Assembly (NCBI GenBank): GCA_020853635.1 | Contig: JADYYN010000048.1 | Span: 1 to 42,154 of the forward strand | Origin: Gemmatimonadaceae bacterium | GTDB lineage: Bacteria; Gemmatimonadota; Gemmatimonadetes; Gemmatimonadales; Gemmatimonadaceae | Length of the DNA: 42,154 bases | Reading direction: 5' to 3' | In this document: one piece after another, positions 1-9,900 of the stretch | Position numbering within the stretch: the stretch's first letter is position 1 | Layout: each line of letters opens with the position of its first letter | Position numbers and translations under genes: made by a program | Notes under the pieces: model-generated | What the model was told of the DNA's origin: nothing | The model's database searches: none | The model's input: only the letters and a program-made list of their open reading frames with translations

Positions 1-1282
1 CGGCGAGCGCCGCCGGCAGCACGCCGGGTCCCTGCCGGAACTTGAGTGCGCCATTCTCTTCGAACAGTGTGACGCTCGTGTTCCCCTGCTTGAACGTACC
101 GACGAGCTGTGCGCGCTCTGCGGCCGTGGGGACACGCTCCGCGGGCACGGTCGGCGGGATGGGCGGCGTGAGACCCGCGACTTCCTTCGCGACGAGATCG
201 ATCACGCCCTGCAGGGGCGCCCCGCTGCGATTGTCGAAGAGGATCACGGCCATCTTGCGATCGGGGAACATGGTGACACTGGCATCGAACCCATTGATGG
301 CACCGCCGTGCTGCCAGATCCGCTCCGTGCCGCGCATGCCGATGGTGAGTCCGTAGCCGTACTTCGACGTCGTGGAGCCGGGGATCGCCTGATGTCCGCT
401 GGTCATGCGCTGAACCGCTTCCGCGGCGAGGATCCGGCTGCCGTCGAGCGTGCCCCCGTTCATCAGGAGCATCGTGAAGCGTGCGAACTCCGCGGTGTTG
501 GAGAACAGGAAGCCCGCTGCCCACTGCGCGGTGTTCTCCGTGAACGGCCGCACGACGGTGCCGGTCGCCGTCGGTGCACCGGCGTGACCCTGCGAGAAGT
601 CGCGGGTCATCGCCTCCAGCGGCTTGAACGTCGAATGCATCATGCCCGCCTTGCGCAGGACGAGCTGCTCCGTGAGCGTTGCGAACCGTGCACCGCCGGC
701 GCGTTCGGCGACATAACCCGCCATCGAGTAGCCGGGGTTCGAATACGAGATCACACGGCCCGGTGCGGTGAAGAACAGCGTGTCGCCGATCTCGCGGAAC
801 ACCTCGCCAAGTGCGCCTTCACCCATGCGGCCGTAGGCGACCGCGTTGTCGAGCCAGCCTGCGGTGTGCGTGAGCAACTGATGCGTGCTCACGTCGGCGA
901 CCTTCTTCCCCTTGATCTCGGTCACATACGTACCGATCGGTGCCTGTAGATCGAGTTTGCCCTCGGCGGCGAGTTGCGACAGCGTGGCCGCGGCGACCAT
1001 CTTCGTGACCGAGCCCACGCGGAAGAGCGTCTGCGTCGTGACCGGGCGACCGGTCTCGATGTCGGCGACGCCGTAGCCCTTGGCGTAAGCGAGTTTGCCA
1101 TCCACGACCACCGCGACCTGCGCACCTGGTGTCTTGGTGCGCGCCATCTCGGCGGTGATCAGCGAGTCGAGGCGCGTGGCGAAGGCGGGCGTGGTGCTCT
1201 GTGCTGCGAGCGCTGTCGTCGGAAGAGTGACGGCGACGCTGAGGATCGCGAGGCGGGCGGAGGTCGGCAGAGTCAGGCGCAT
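1..1282 (-). CDS. Serine beta-lactamase-family protein (class C/DD-peptidase fold), 3' end cut by window edge
   Basis: The frame is open from an ATG at 1282 to the window edge, giving about 427 codons without a stop. The protein begins with a short basic N-terminus and a hydrophobic stretch ending LAAQS, a convincing signal peptide, so it is probably periplasmic. The penicillin-binding hallmarks are in order: the SxxK nucleophile motif as GSVTKM near residue 93, the YxN motif as SYSNPGY near residue 184, and an HGG in the position of the KTG/HxG motif near residue 332. Members of this family (beta-lactamase PF00144) include class C beta-lactamases, D-aminopeptidases and esterases, and sequence alone does not separate these. 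The residues after the HGG look like the start of the C-terminal extension common in secreted members. It lies 84 bases after the PH-like gene, on the same strand, and may be the last gene of that run. The true C-terminus is not visible. Confidence 0.9.
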   Translation of the reverse strand, partial: MRLTLPTSARLAILSVAVTLPTTALAAQSTTPAFATRLDSLITAEMARTKTPGAQVAVVVDGKLAYAKGYGVADIETGRPVTTQTLFRVGSVTKMVAAATLSQLAAEGKLDLQAPIGTYVTEIKGKKVADVSTHQLLTHTAGWLDNAVAYGRMGEGALGEVFREIGDTLFFTAPGRVISYSNPGYSMAGYVAERAGGARFATLTEQLVLRKAGMMHSTFKPLEAMTRDFSQGHAGAPTATGTVVRPFTENTAQWAAGFLFSNTAEFARFTMLLMNGGTLDGSRILAAEAVQRMTSGHQAIPGSTTSKYGYGLTIGMRGTERIWQHGGAINGFDASVTMFPDRKMAVILFDNRSGAPLQGVIDLVAKEVAGLTPPIPPTVPAERVPTAAERAQLVGTFKQGNTSVTLFEENGALKFRQGPGVLPAALA

Positions 1283-1366
1283 GGTCGATCGCGGGATGTA
1301 GGTGGACTCGCGCCGAACGGACCGGAGTCCCGGGCACCTCGGCGGAGGCGGTTTACTGTCGTTCCC

Positions 1367-1735
1367 TTACGCACGCGGGCCGATGGCGTTTCGCAGGCGT
1401 GCCACCTCGGCGTCGGGATCCTCGACTTCGACGATGATCTCGTCGTAGTCAGCGCCCGTCGCACACTGGATGACGATCGCCTGTTCCGGCTTGCGCACCG
1501 ACCAGAAGTCGGGTCGCATGTCGCTCTCGTAGAACGTCCCGGCGGCGTACAGGCCCGGGACTTCGGTGCCGGGGAACCGGATGCCCTTCCACCACCGCTT
1601 CGCGCGCTCGGGATCGAGGCGCACGTCGCGGATATCCCGCAACGGCAGGCTCAACGTGGACTTCATCGCCCAGAGTTTGTGGTGGCCCTGCATGGTGATG
1701 CGGAGGTGATCGCCTTCGATCTCGAGCGTGACCAT
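1367..1735 (-). CDS. Small PH-like domain protein of unknown function
   Basis: This is a 122-residue protein with an ATG start at 1735. It has no signal peptide or membrane segment and is rich in alternating beta-type stretches. The phrases HHKLWAMKSTLSLPL, RFPGTEVPGLY and EQAIVIQC resemble bacterial PH-like proteins, in which a short beta barrel ends in a helix (here DAEVARLRNAIG). No catalytic motif is seen. The start codon lies one base after the stop codon of the alpha/beta hydrolase gene, so the two are almost certainly co-transcribed and probably translationally coupled. The fold assignment comes from overall pattern, not from a diagnostic motif, and the function is unknown. Confidence 0.75.
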   Translation of the reverse strand: MVTLEIEGDHLRITMQGHHKLWAMKSTLSLPLRDIRDVRLDPERAKRWWKGIRFPGTEVPGLYAAGTFYESDMRPDFWSVRKPEQAIVIQCATGADYDEIIVEVEDPDAEVARLRNAIGPRA

Positions 1736-1736
1736 G

Positions 1737-3383
1737 TCAGCGCACCCCGAGCGTCGTCACGACCCAGTCCGCGAGCACGCCGAGTACTTCACCGTCGACC
1801 TTCGGGTCCTTGAGATTGGCGTAGCCGGCAGGGTGCCCGCTGGCATCGCGCAGGAACAGATGGTTGCGGTCCGGCATGATCTTGAGCGTCACGCGGGTGT
1901 TGCCGGCCCCGCGCAGTGCAGCGTCGAGCATGCGCGCTTCCTCGGCGCGGACTTGTTGATCCGTCGCGCCCTGCAGGATGAGGACCGGTTGCTTCACCTT
2001 CTTCGCCGTGGGGATGGGATCGTACGTGACGAAGAACCGCATCCATGCGTTGCTCGCGACCTGCTTGCCGAGTTCGGCCTTCTGCGCTTTGATCATCGAG
2101 TCCTGTTGCGCGGCGGGCACGTTGCCCCCGCCGCGGATCCCGTTCTCGATCTGATACTCGATGATCTGCTGTCCGGTGTACGCCGTGCCCGCCAGCAGCG
2201 CGATGCCTGCGAGCTGCGGATCGGTGACCGCGATCATCGGCGCGATCATGCCGCCTTCGCTGTGCCCTACGAGCGCGATGCGCGCGGGGTCGATGTCGGC
2301 GCGGGTGCGGAGATACGCGATGGCCGCCCGGATGTCGTTGGCGAAGTCGGCACTCGTGCCGTTGACGTCGCCGCCCGACCCGCCGATGCCGCGATCGTCG
2401 AGTCGCAGCACCGCGACGCCGCGACGTGAGAGGGTATCGGCCACTTGGCGGAACAGGCGGAAGCCGCCCGCGACCGCGATGTACTCGTCGCGGTCCTGCT
2501 GGCCGGAGCCGGTGATGGTGACCACGGCGGGCAGCTTCCCGACCGCTCCGGAGGGTTTGGTGAGTGTGCCGGCGAGCATGTGACCTTCCGGCGTCTTCAC
2601 CGTGACGTGTTCGGCGGTGTACGGCGCGCCGGCGGGCGCGTCGTAGTTGGGACGTCCTACCGAGATCCCCGCCATCGCGGGACCGGTGACGGCCGTGATG
2701 CGCAGGCCCGCGAACGGGATCGCGCCGCCGGTGACGTTACCCTCGGCGTCGACGGCGAGCTCGGTGACGTTGGTGAGGATGGTGAAGCGCGCGCTGTCCG
2801 CACCGATGAGTTCGACCGTCGCTTCCATCGTCTGCGCGTTGGAGAGCAGGAAGATCGGCTTCGTGAGCTTGGTGACCTTCTGTGCACGCGCCATGCGCAC
2901 CATCTGTTCGGCGGTGACGAAGTCGTTGTTGGCGACCGGGAGCGCGCCGGCCTTGGTCGCCAGCCGGAGCGTTCGCTCCTGCCCCGCGGCCTTCATGGTG
3001 AGGATCGCGCTGTCGCCGACGAACGTGACCGTGCCTTCCTGCGCGGGTGCCGCATCCGGCGCCGCGTTGGGGAGTCGCACGGTGAAGCGCGCCACACTCA
3101 CATCGTGCGTCGGCGTGAGTGTGTAGTCGAGCTCGATCGTCGGCTGGCCGCTCAAGCTCACCGTGGCGAGCGTGCGCGACGCGGTGCGCTGCAGGCGCTC
3201 GACGACGAGCGTATCATTGCCACGCGTGATGACGTAGGCCACGCTGCGCGGGGCAGACTGCGCGCGCGCGGGACGCGACATCACGAGCGACAGGACCGCC
3301 GCGGCGATGAGTCCCAGCACCGAAACGATGAGACGGAACATCGTGCGAGCGGGGGATGAATGGCGAAGGTGGAACAGCATCAT
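1737..3383 (-). CDS. Secreted alpha/beta hydrolase (S9/DAAP-like esterase or peptidase)
   Basis: The protein has up to 548 residues. A hydrophobic signal segment around residues 15-40 ends in ARAQS, so export is likely. The C-terminal half is a typical alpha/beta hydrolase. It has an oxyanion strand (VVTITGSGQQDRDE), the nucleophile elbow GHSEGG near residue 373 and a late acid/histidine region (ILQGATDQQV, then MPDRNHLFL with the likely catalytic His). The N-terminal 250 residues are beta-rich and resemble the accessory domain that precedes the hydrolase in many secreted members. Two adjacent ATG codons lie at 3383 and 3380, behind GGAGGT at 3387-3392. The second has the better spacing, and an ATG at 3341 would give a shorter signal peptide. 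The first ATG overlaps the stop of the upstream ribbon-helix-helix gene. The substrate cannot be told from sequence. Confidence 0.9.
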   Translation of the reverse strand: MMLFHLRHSSPARTMFRLIVSVLGLIAAAVLSLVMSRPARAQSAPRSVAYVITRGNDTLVVERLQRTASRTLATVSLSGQPTIELDYTLTPTHDVSVARFTVRLPNAAPDAAPAQEGTVTFVGDSAILTMKAAGQERTLRLATKAGALPVANNDFVTAEQMVRMARAQKVTKLTKPIFLLSNAQTMEATVELIGADSARFTILTNVTELAVDAEGNVTGGAIPFAGLRITAVTGPAMAGISVGRPNYDAPAGAPYTAEHVTVKTPEGHMLAGTLTKPSGAVGKLPAVVTITGSGQQDRDEYIAVAGGFRLFRQVADTLSRRGVAVLRLDDRGIGGSGGDVNGTSADFANDIRAAIAYLRTRADIDPARIALVGHSEGGMIAPMIAVTDPQLAGIALLAGTAYTGQQIIEYQIENGIRGGGNVPAAQQDSMIKAQKAELGKQVASNAWMRFFVTYDPIPTAKKVKQPVLILQGATDQQVRAEEARMLDAALRGAGNTRVTLKIMPDRNHLFLRDASGHPAGYANLKDPKVDGEVLGVLADWVVTTLGVR

Positions 3384-3580
3384 GGGACCTCCGGGTCCGT
3401 CAGGAGAGACTCTTGCGAGGCGTCGCCGGTCTTCGGCGCACGCCCCGCGCGCTTGAGCGCGTCCCGCAGCAGGAACTCGACCTGCCCGTTCACACTGCGC
3501 AGATCATCGTTCGCCCACCGCTGGATGGCATCCAGCAGTTCGCGATCGACACGCATGAGGAAGGGCTTCTTCTCCGCCAC
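3380..3580 (-). CDS. Arc-like ribbon-helix-helix DNA-binding protein
   Basis: This 66-residue protein reads from a GTG at 3580. The first 46 residues fit a ribbon-helix-helix fold: a short strand (KPFLMRVDRE), helix A (LLDAIQRWANDD) and helix B (SVNGQVEFLLRDALKRAG). This is the pattern of Arc/MetJ-type repressors and of HicB-like antitoxin tails. The last 20 residues look disordered. It starts 13 bases after the SPFH gene and its stop overlaps the first ATG of the hydrolase. I recall similar small proteins next to SPFH genes elsewhere, which suggests a functional link rather than a toxin-antitoxin pair. No toxin partner is present. It might autoregulate the run, but no operator was identified. 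Confidence 0.82.
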   Translation of the reverse strand: MAEKKPFLMRVDRELLDAIQRWANDDLRSVNGQVEFLLRDALKRAGRAPKTGDASQESLLTDPEVP

Positions 3581-3593
3581 GGGACGCGACCGA

Positions 3594-4475
3594 TCAGGTG
3601 TAGAGCGAGCCGGCGTTCACCACCGGCTGCGTGGAACGTTCCGAGCAGAGCACGACCAGCAGATTGCTCACCATCGTCGCCTTCCGCTCCTCGTCCAGCG
3701 TGACGATGGACCGCTCACTCATCATCGTGAGCGCCATCTCGACCATGCCCACGGCGCCCTCGACGATCTTCTGTCGCGCCGCGATGATGGCACTGGCCTG
3801 CTGCCGCTGGAGCATCGCCGCGGCGATCTCCGGCGAGTAGGCGAGGTGCGAGATGCGCGCCTCGACCACCTCGACGCCGGCCTTCAGCAGTCGGTCCACC
3901 AACGCCTTCTCCAACGCCTGTGAGACTTCGGTGGTGTGCGTCGACAACGACTGCTCGCCCGCCGCGTGCGAGTCGTACGGGTACTGCGTCGCGACCGCGC
4001 GCAGCGCCGATTCCGACTGCACCGCGACGTACCGCGTGTAGTCATCGACCTCGAACAGCGCCTCGGCGGAGTCGATCACCTTCCACACCACGATCGCACC
4101 GATCTCGATCGGGTTGGAATGGTTGTCATTCACCTTGAGCTTGGCGGTCTCGAAGTTCCGCACGCGGAGCGAGATCGCCTTCTTGACCATGAAGGGGTTG
4201 GCGAACCAGAAGCCGTCCTTCTTCACGGTGCCCTTGTACGTGCCGAAGAGGGTGAGCGCCTTCGCCTCGTTGGGATTCACGATGAACAGGCCGGCCAGGG
4301 AGAACAGGCCGATGGTCATCACGAGGATGCAGCCCAGGATGAGCGGGACGTTCTTGTCGGGGTTCGAATCCGGGAGCTCGGTGACCATGAGCACGAAGGA
4401 TCCGATGATCACGACGAGCAGGACGATGAGGGCGATGAGGCCGTTGGAGGCAGGGTATTGGGATTCGCGGTACAC
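3594..4475 (-). CDS. SPFH/band-7 domain membrane protein
   Basis: This is a membrane-anchored scaffold of the SPFH (stomatin/prohibitin/flotillin) superfamily, 293 residues from the start chosen here. Two hydrophobic segments near residues 12-32 and 43-64 precede the band-7 domain, which opens with [18 protein letters not shown]. The domain continues through strands typical of the family ([29 protein letters not shown]) to a helical end with [18 protein letters not shown]. Family members form membrane microdomains and often partner with proteases, but no NfeD or FtsH gene is visible. I prefer the GTG at 4475, because GGAG at 4482-4485 sits six bases before it. The frame stays open to a GTG at 4511, which has no ribosome-binding site. 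It is the first gene of the minus-strand run ending at the beta-lactamase-like gene. Confidence 0.9.
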   Translation of the reverse strand: MYRESQYPASNGLIALIVLLVVIIGSFVLMVTELPDSNPDKNVPLILGCILVMTIGLFSLAGLFIVNPNEAKALTLFGTYKGTVKKDGFWFANPFMVKKAISLRVRNFETAKLKVNDNHSNPIEIGAIVVWKVIDSAEALFEVDDYTRYVAVQSESALRAVATQYPYDSHAAGEQSLSTHTTEVSQALEKALVDRLLKAGVEVVEARISHLAYSPEIAAAMLQRQQASAIIAARQKIVEGAVGMVEMALTMMSERSIVTLDEERKATMVSNLLVVLCSERSTQPVVNAGSLYT

Positions 4476-4481
4476 TTTGGT

Positions 4482-4485
4482 CTCC
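4482..4485 (-). promoter_or_regulatory. Ribosome-binding site deciding the SPFH start
   Basis: GGAG on the minus strand, followed by six bases and then GTG at 4475. The alternative GTG at 4511 has no purine-rich stretch before it, so this site supports the shorter protein. Confidence 0.6.
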
Positions 4486-4527
4486 GGAGGGTGGTATCTC
4501 AATGATATCACTTCGTAATCACTACGG

Positions 4528-4560
4528 CAAGGCCCTCCGACCTGCGGTCGGAGGGCCTTG
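4528..4560 (-). terminator. Strong hairpin terminator after the MFS gene
   Basis: A perfect 14-base-pair stem (4528-4541 with 4547-4560) closes a five-base loop. No long U-tract follows on the minus strand. It lies about 110 bases beyond the stop of the MFS gene and upstream of the SPFH start, so it probably ends the MFS transcript. The C-rich stretch before it is listed separately. Confidence 0.7.
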
Positions 4561-4668
4561 TGGGGAACGGCGATGCGGGTGGAAGGGCGGTGCGGGGCGC
4601 GGGGTAGGGGCGGGATGCGGGGGGAGGGGGCTGCGGGGCGGGAGGGGCGGGGGTGAACTACGGGGGAG
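4561..4668 (-). other. Extremely C-rich, G-poor 3' untranslated stretch (G-run-rich on plus strand)
   Basis: Read on the minus strand this 108-base stretch is mostly C runs of three to six broken by single other bases. On the plus strand it has more than ten G runs of at least three. It holds no gene. It could serve as a Rho-loading region ahead of the hairpin, or fold as a G-quadruplex on the plus strand. Both are inference from composition. Confidence 0.4.
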
Positions 4669-6021
4669 CTAAGCGCCCTGAAGATCCTTCTCGGCGGCGC
4701 GGGCGATGCGTTCGCCCTCCTTTACGTCCACCATCAATAGAACGGCGGCGCCTACCACGAAGAATGCGATCACGCTCAGAATGGCCACGCGGCTGGACTG
4801 GAACTGATTGAGCGCGACGGCGAAGGCGAGGGGGCCGAGGATGCCACCGAACTTCTCGAACACGGAGAAGAAGCCGAAGAACTCGCCGCTCTTGTGCTTG
4901 GGGATCAGCGTCGCGAACAACGAGCGGCTCAGCGCTTGGGTGCCGCCCTGCACCAGGCCGATCAACATCGCGAGGATATAGAACTCGCGCGTCGTCTGCA
5001 TGCGGTACGCGAAGACGCAGATCGCGGTGTAGACGAGTAGTCCGATGAAGATCGAACGCTTCGCGCCGAGTTTCCCGGCGACGGCGCCGAAGGCGAAAGC
5101 GAACGGCACACCGATGAACTGCACGATGAGGATCGCGGTGATCAGGTCCGCACGGCCGATGCCGATGGCGGAGCCGTAGACGCTCGCCATCTTGATGATC
5201 GTCTGGATGCCGTCGTTGTACACGGTGAAGGCGACCATCATCAGGAATGCCTGCTTGTACTGCCGGAGTTCGCGGACCGTCTCGCCCATGCGCACGAGCG
5301 CGATCTTGAACGGATTGATGCCGACGTGTTCGTCCTTCTCGAGCGCGCGCGGTGGTTCCGGAACACGGCGGAAGATCGGGATGGAGAACAGCAGCCACCA
5401 CACCGCGACCGTGAGGAACGCGACGCGCACCGGGAGCGAGGCCTGTTCCGGGGTGAGGTCGGGACCGGTGGGGAAGCCGAACGTGCCCGGCGATTGGATC
5501 ATGAACAGATTGACCGCGAGCAGCACGCCTCCGCCGATGTAGCCGAGCGCGTAACCGGCGGTCGACACGCGATCGATCTCGTCCTCGCTCGCGATGTGCG
5601 GGAGTAGCGACTCGTAGAACGTGGTACTGCCGGCCGCGCCCGCGAGCGAGAGCACGAACAGGATCGACGCGAGGGTGACGTCGCCCTGTCCGATGAAGTA
5701 CATCGCACCGGTCGCCCCGACGCCGAGCAGCAGGAAGCCGGCCATGAAGGCCTTCTTCGCCGCCTTGTAGTCGGCGACCGCGCCGAGGAACGGCGCGATG
5801 AGCGCGATGAGGACGGCGTAGACGGTGTTCGCCACCGCGTACCGCTCTTCGCCCTGTGTGCCCTCGAGCCCGTGCGCCGCGTACGAGAGGAAGAACAGCG
5901 GGAAGACCGCCGTCATGATGACGGTCTGCATGCCGGAGAGACCCCAGTCGTACATCGCCCACGCGCGGAGTTCAGGGCGGTGGAGGCCGAGGTGGTTCAG
6001 CAGGCTACGCTTGGGCGTCAT
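4669..6021 (-). CDS. MFS transporter of the Atg22/UMF1 type
   Basis: A 450-residue membrane protein with about twelve hydrophobic segments and an ATG at 6021. The N-terminal signature [22 protein letters not shown] closely follows the conserved AWxxYDWAxS opening of the Atg22-like/UMF1 branch of the major facilitator superfamily. The central loop ([18 protein letters not shown]) separates the two six-helix halves. Related proteins are proposed to export amino acids or other small solutes, and no substrate can be assigned here. The gene stands alone on the minus strand and starts 98 bases from the divergent DUF72 gene. It is followed by a C-rich stretch and a hairpin. No clear Shine-Dalgarno sequence is seen before the ATG. 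Confidence 0.92.
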   Translation of the reverse strand: MTPKRSLLNHLGLHRPELRAWAMYDWGLSGMQTVIMTAVFPLFFLSYAAHGLEGTQGEERYAVANTVYAVLIALIAPFLGAVADYKAAKKAFMAGFLLLGVGATGAMYFIGQGDVTLASILFVLSLAGAAGSTTFYESLLPHIASEDEIDRVSTAGYALGYIGGGVLLAVNLFMIQSPGTFGFPTGPDLTPEQASLPVRVAFLTVAVWWLLFSIPIFRRVPEPPRALEKDEHVGINPFKIALVRMGETVRELRQYKQAFLMMVAFTVYNDGIQTIIKMASVYGSAIGIGRADLITAILIVQFIGVPFAFAFGAVAGKLGAKRSIFIGLLVYTAICVFAYRMQTTREFYILAMLIGLVQGGTQALSRSLFATLIPKHKSGEFFGFFSVFEKFGGILGPLAFAVALNQFQSSRVAILSVIAFFVVGAAVLLMVDVKEGERIARAAEKDLQGA

Positions 6022-6119
6022 GCGATGGGGATGGAGTGGCGAGCGTGTGCTGGGCTCCCGGGAGAATGCGACGGCGATGCGGGGGGCGCAATGCGGGTGG
6101 TCGTATGTACCTTGTTACA

Positions 6120-6926
6120 ATGACTCCCGCCATCCGACTCGGCGCGCAGGGCTGGAACTATCCGGCGTGGGTGGGGCTGTTCTATCCGTCGAAGACACGG
6201 GCGGCGGATTTTCTCACGACGTATGCGCGCGCGTTCGATACGGTCGAGGTGGACTCGACGTTCTATGCGGTGCCCGCGGTGAAGACCGTGCGCGGCTGGG
6301 CGGAACGCACGCCGGATCACTTCACGTTCGCACTCAAGTTGCCGCAGGAGATCACGCACGAACTGCGCTTCGTCGGTGCGCAGGACGTAGCGCAGCGCTT
6401 CTATGATGCCGCGCGGGAGCTGGGGCCCAAGCTCGGGCCCGTGCTGATCCAGTGCGGACCGGACTTCAGTCCAGTCGAGCGTGATGCACTCGAGGAGTTC
6501 CTGTTCACACTGCCCACGGACATCGCGTTCGCGATCGAGTTCCGGCAGAAGGAGTGGATCAACGAGGAGACACACGCGTTGCTCACGGCGCGCGGTGTGG
6601 CGCTCGCACTCGTGGATGCGCGATGGATCCCGCGCAAATGGATGCTCAAGCTCGCCGAGCGGCCGACGGCGCCGCACGCGTATGTGCGATGGATGGGGCC
6701 GGACCGCAGCATCACGGACTACTCGCATGTGCAGGTCGACCGCACGAGTGAGATCGAATCGTGGGCGGCGATCCTGCCGTCGTTGGCGAAGTCGGTGAAG
6801 GTATACGGTTACGTGAACAATCATTTCTCCGGGCATAGTCCGGCGAATGTGCGGATGCTGCAAACGCTGCTGGGCCAGGTCCCGAAGGACCCGGCCCAGC
6901 TGGCGGAACAGCTTGGGTTGTTTTGA
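6120..6926 (+). CDS. DUF72 (YecE-like) TIM-barrel protein
   Basis: A 268-residue protein starting MTPAIRLGAQGWNYPAW. DUF72 proteins typically open with a GxxGWxYxxW motif, and the continuation LFYPSKTRAADFLTTYARAFDTVEVDSTFY is equally typical. Later landmarks are FTFALKLPQEITH, FAIEFRQKEWI, YVRWMGP and VYGYVNNHFSGHSPAN, the last matching the end of the barrel. The biochemical activity of the family is unknown. I chose the ATG at 6120 because it places the conserved motif at the expected distance. An in-frame ATG at 6105 and the longer frame from 6036 are possible but add unconserved residues. It is divergent from the MFS gene and convergent with the giant lipoprotein gene. Confidence 0.92.
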   Translation: MTPAIRLGAQGWNYPAWVGLFYPSKTRAADFLTTYARAFDTVEVDSTFYAVPAVKTVRGWAERTPDHFTFALKLPQEITHELRFVGAQDVAQRFYDAARELGPKLGPVLIQCGPDFSPVERDALEEFLFTLPTDIAFAIEFRQKEWINEETHALLTARGVALALVDARWIPRKWMLKLAERPTAPHAYVRWMGPDRSITDYSHVQVDRTSEIESWAAILPSLAKSVKVYGYVNNHFSGHSPANVRMLQTLLGQVPKDPAQLAEQLGLF

Positions 6927-6929
6927 GGC

Positions 6930-6978
6930 TGGATGGCGGACGGTGGATGGCGGACGGCAGATCGCAGATGGTGGAGAC
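6930..6978 (+). repeat. GGATGG-type purine repeat between convergent genes
   Basis: Starting four bases after the DUF72 stop is a tandem pair of GGATGGCGGACGG units (6931-6943 and 6945-6957), then CAGATCGCAGATGGTGGAG. It fills most of the 73-base gap to the lipoprotein stop. Related sequence occurs at 27978, 34381 and 37261. Confidence 0.6.
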
Positions 6979-6999
6979 TCGGTCGCGGGCCTACGCTCG

Positions 7000-9900
7000 C
7001 TAGCCGATCGTGAAGACGCAGCCGCCCGGATTGAAGAGCAGCAACGTCGCGTTCCGCAGGAGGCTGCCGAGTCCCGAGCACGCGCCCACGGAGAAGCTCG
7101 AGTTCAGGCCGAGGGTCGTCGTGGTGCCGCTACTGTGAGAATAGTTGCCGGTGACCGTGAGTGCGCCCGTGTTCGGAGCGACTGCGAAGTTCCCCGTCAC
7201 CACCTCTGCGTCCTCAGCGTGTGCTGCGGTGGCAAGTGTCACCGTCTGACCCGCAGCGCTCGAGAAGACCACCGACGAGAAGCGCGACTGGGCTGGCCCT
7301 GCGTTCGCGAATTGGATACTGCGCGGCACACTGCCACCGATCGTAGTCCGCTGCAGTCCCGTCGCCACGAATGCGAGTGGATTCGTGTTCTGGGTGAAGT
7401 CGCCACTGACGCTGATGGTCCCATTCGTGAGCAGCCCGCTCGTGCTCCCGCCCGCGAACAGCGCGTTGCCCGAAATGCTCAGCTCAGTGTCCGTCGAGGA
7501 CATCTGCAACCGTCCGCCTGACACGGTCCGGAAGTCGCCGTTCACCACGACCGTCGTGAGTGAGTCCGTCTCGCCGAGTCGCAGCAACCCACCGGACACC
7601 TCGAGCCATCCGGCGATATTGAACCCGCCATCGTTCGCTGACATCAGCACATCGTTTCCGGTCACCCGCACGAAGTTGTACGCCACATCGCGCGGCACGC
7701 GCTGCGTCGTGCTGCCATTGAACACGACCGTGTCGAGTCCGAAGTCGCCCGCGTACGTCAGCGCACCTCCGACACGCATGGTGTGGAACTGGATCGAGGC
7801 CAAGGCACTCGGCACCGTCACGTCGCCTTTCACGTTCAGGAATCCCGACCCACCCATCGACACCGGGCCGGTGCCGATGAAGTTCCCCTCGACCGGGATC
7901 TCTGTGCCGACGCCACGGTCCCACGTGTCGACCTCCAGCGTGCCGAAGTGCGAGTTCACCGGTTCGCCGAAGCTGATCTGCTTGGTGGTGGCGAATCCGC
8001 TATCGATGTCGAACAAGTACGTCACGTGCGCCGGAGCCGCCGCATACGTGAACCCGCCAGACTGCGAGAAGTTGCCGCCCACTTCCACGCGACCCGCCTG
8101 CAGGTCCGTCGCCGAGCCGCCACCGGCGAAGGTCGCGCCTCGTGCGACGAGCAGTCGACCGAGCGCACTCGTCATGCGCAAGCGACCGCCACCCAGTGTG
8201 CTGAAGTTGTTCCCCACGCGCACCACACTCGTGCCAGGCTGCAGGATCGCACTGCCTTCGACCTGCAGGTCACTGCTCTCGATGCTGAGCGTATCGGTGA
8301 TGTCCACCGTGCCCGCGAGCATGCGAGTGAAGCAGAGCACGCGACCTGCCATCCGCACCGGCGTGACACCGCCGCTCACATTCAGTGTGCCCGCGCTGCA
8401 CGCGAGGCCGGTGGAGCGCGGTACGAGCAGTTGTTCGGTGATCGTCAGACCACCGGCCATGTTGATCGGCGTTTCGGTGCGGTCACTCACCAGCGCGCGC
8501 AGGGTCGTGCCGTCCGGGATCACCGGGCCGAACAAGGTCGCCGGGGGGATGTACACAGAGTCCGTCACACTCGGCACGACGCCATCGGACCAGTTGCCGG
8601 CGTTGGTCCACGTGGAGTTGCCGTCGGCGCCGGTCCAGCGGAACGTCGCGTTGGTCCAGCCGTTCACCACCGCGGGGGCGACCACCTGCAGGAACCCGCC
8701 GTTGCTGGACGGGAACACGCTGCTGATGTTCACGGTCACCACGCCGTTGGTGACTCCGTCGAGATCCACCACGCGCAGATAGCGGCCCGTGGTCGGGACG
8801 GTCTGGAACTCCAGTCGTGCGATATTCGCCGTCCCGCTGGAACGCGCGATCTCGAACTGCACGACGCCCGGGTTCTGCGACTCGAAGATCAGGGTGTCGA
8901 GCGCCGCCAGTGCGGCGCCGTCGTCGAGCCGCAGCCGTGTGTTCTCGAGGATGAGTCGGTCGAGGTCTGTGCCTTGAGCGCGAATGAGTTCTCCGGCACT
9001 CACGACCCGATGATTCGACGTTGCGATGGCGCCTGTCTCGAGTTGCCCTTCGACGAAGATCGGGGAGGTCAGCGACGTCGTTTGCACGCCGGTCTGTCCG
9101 AGATACAGCGTGCCGAAGTGCGAGTCCGCGACGCCGTAGCCTGGTGTCGCGAACGACACGGTCTGGGTGGCCGAACCGACCAGCCACGTCTCGTGCGGCG
9201 CGACGGCGTGGAACGAAGTGGCGGTGCCGGTCTGCGTGAAGTTGCCGCCGATCGCGAGGTGACCGGCGGTGAGTTGGTTCAGCGTCGAGGCGCCTTCGAA
9301 CTGCGCGTTCCCGGAGATGAAGAGCGTGTCGGCCGGGCTCGTCATGCTCAGCGATCCGGCGAGCGTGGTGCGCAAGCTGCCGTTCACGTCGAGGCGGCGC
9401 CCATTGAGCGACAGCGTACCGCCGTTCACGGCGAGGTCACCGTTCACGGTGAGGGGCGCATCGAGCACCGCACCGAAGATGAAGGTCACATTGCCCAGGA
9501 TGGACGGGGGGAGCTGCGGGTCAGGACCGGTGAATGTGGTGAACGCGACCTGCCAGAGCCCACCGGAGTTCTCGACCAGGTCACCGCCGATGCTGACCTC
9601 CTCCGAGCTGCTGACCACGCTGACACCGGACGCCACCGTCACGCTCCCGGTGACGCTGACCGGCGTGGTGAACGCGACGGACGACGTGCCGTCGATGAAG
9701 AGCTCCTGGAATCGGTTCACCGCCGCGTCCGCGAACGACACGGTGACGGTGTTGCCGACGAGGCGGACCCGATGTGTGCCTTCTGACAGAAAGCCTCGGT
9801 CGACACCGACCTGCGCGAAATCCCCGCCGATCACCATCACGCCAGCCGTCAGGATCCCCGACGGAGGGTCGTCATCGAACGTGGCCGACCCGCCGATGTT

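Noticed and set aside
308-949. Plus-strand frame antisense to the beta-lactamase-like gene
   Set aside because: The minus strand carries the SxxK, YxN and HGG motifs, whereas this frame shows only Arg/Ala/Gly-rich low complexity.
2445-3359. Plus-strand frame of about 300 codons antisense to the alpha/beta hydrolase
   Set aside because: Composition is typical of an antisense shadow in GC-rich DNA, while the minus strand has a signal peptide and GHSEGG.
3380-3580. Toxin-antitoxin pair involving the ribbon-helix-helix protein
   Set aside because: Neither neighbour looks like a toxin; both sides are an SPFH membrane protein and an exported hydrolase.
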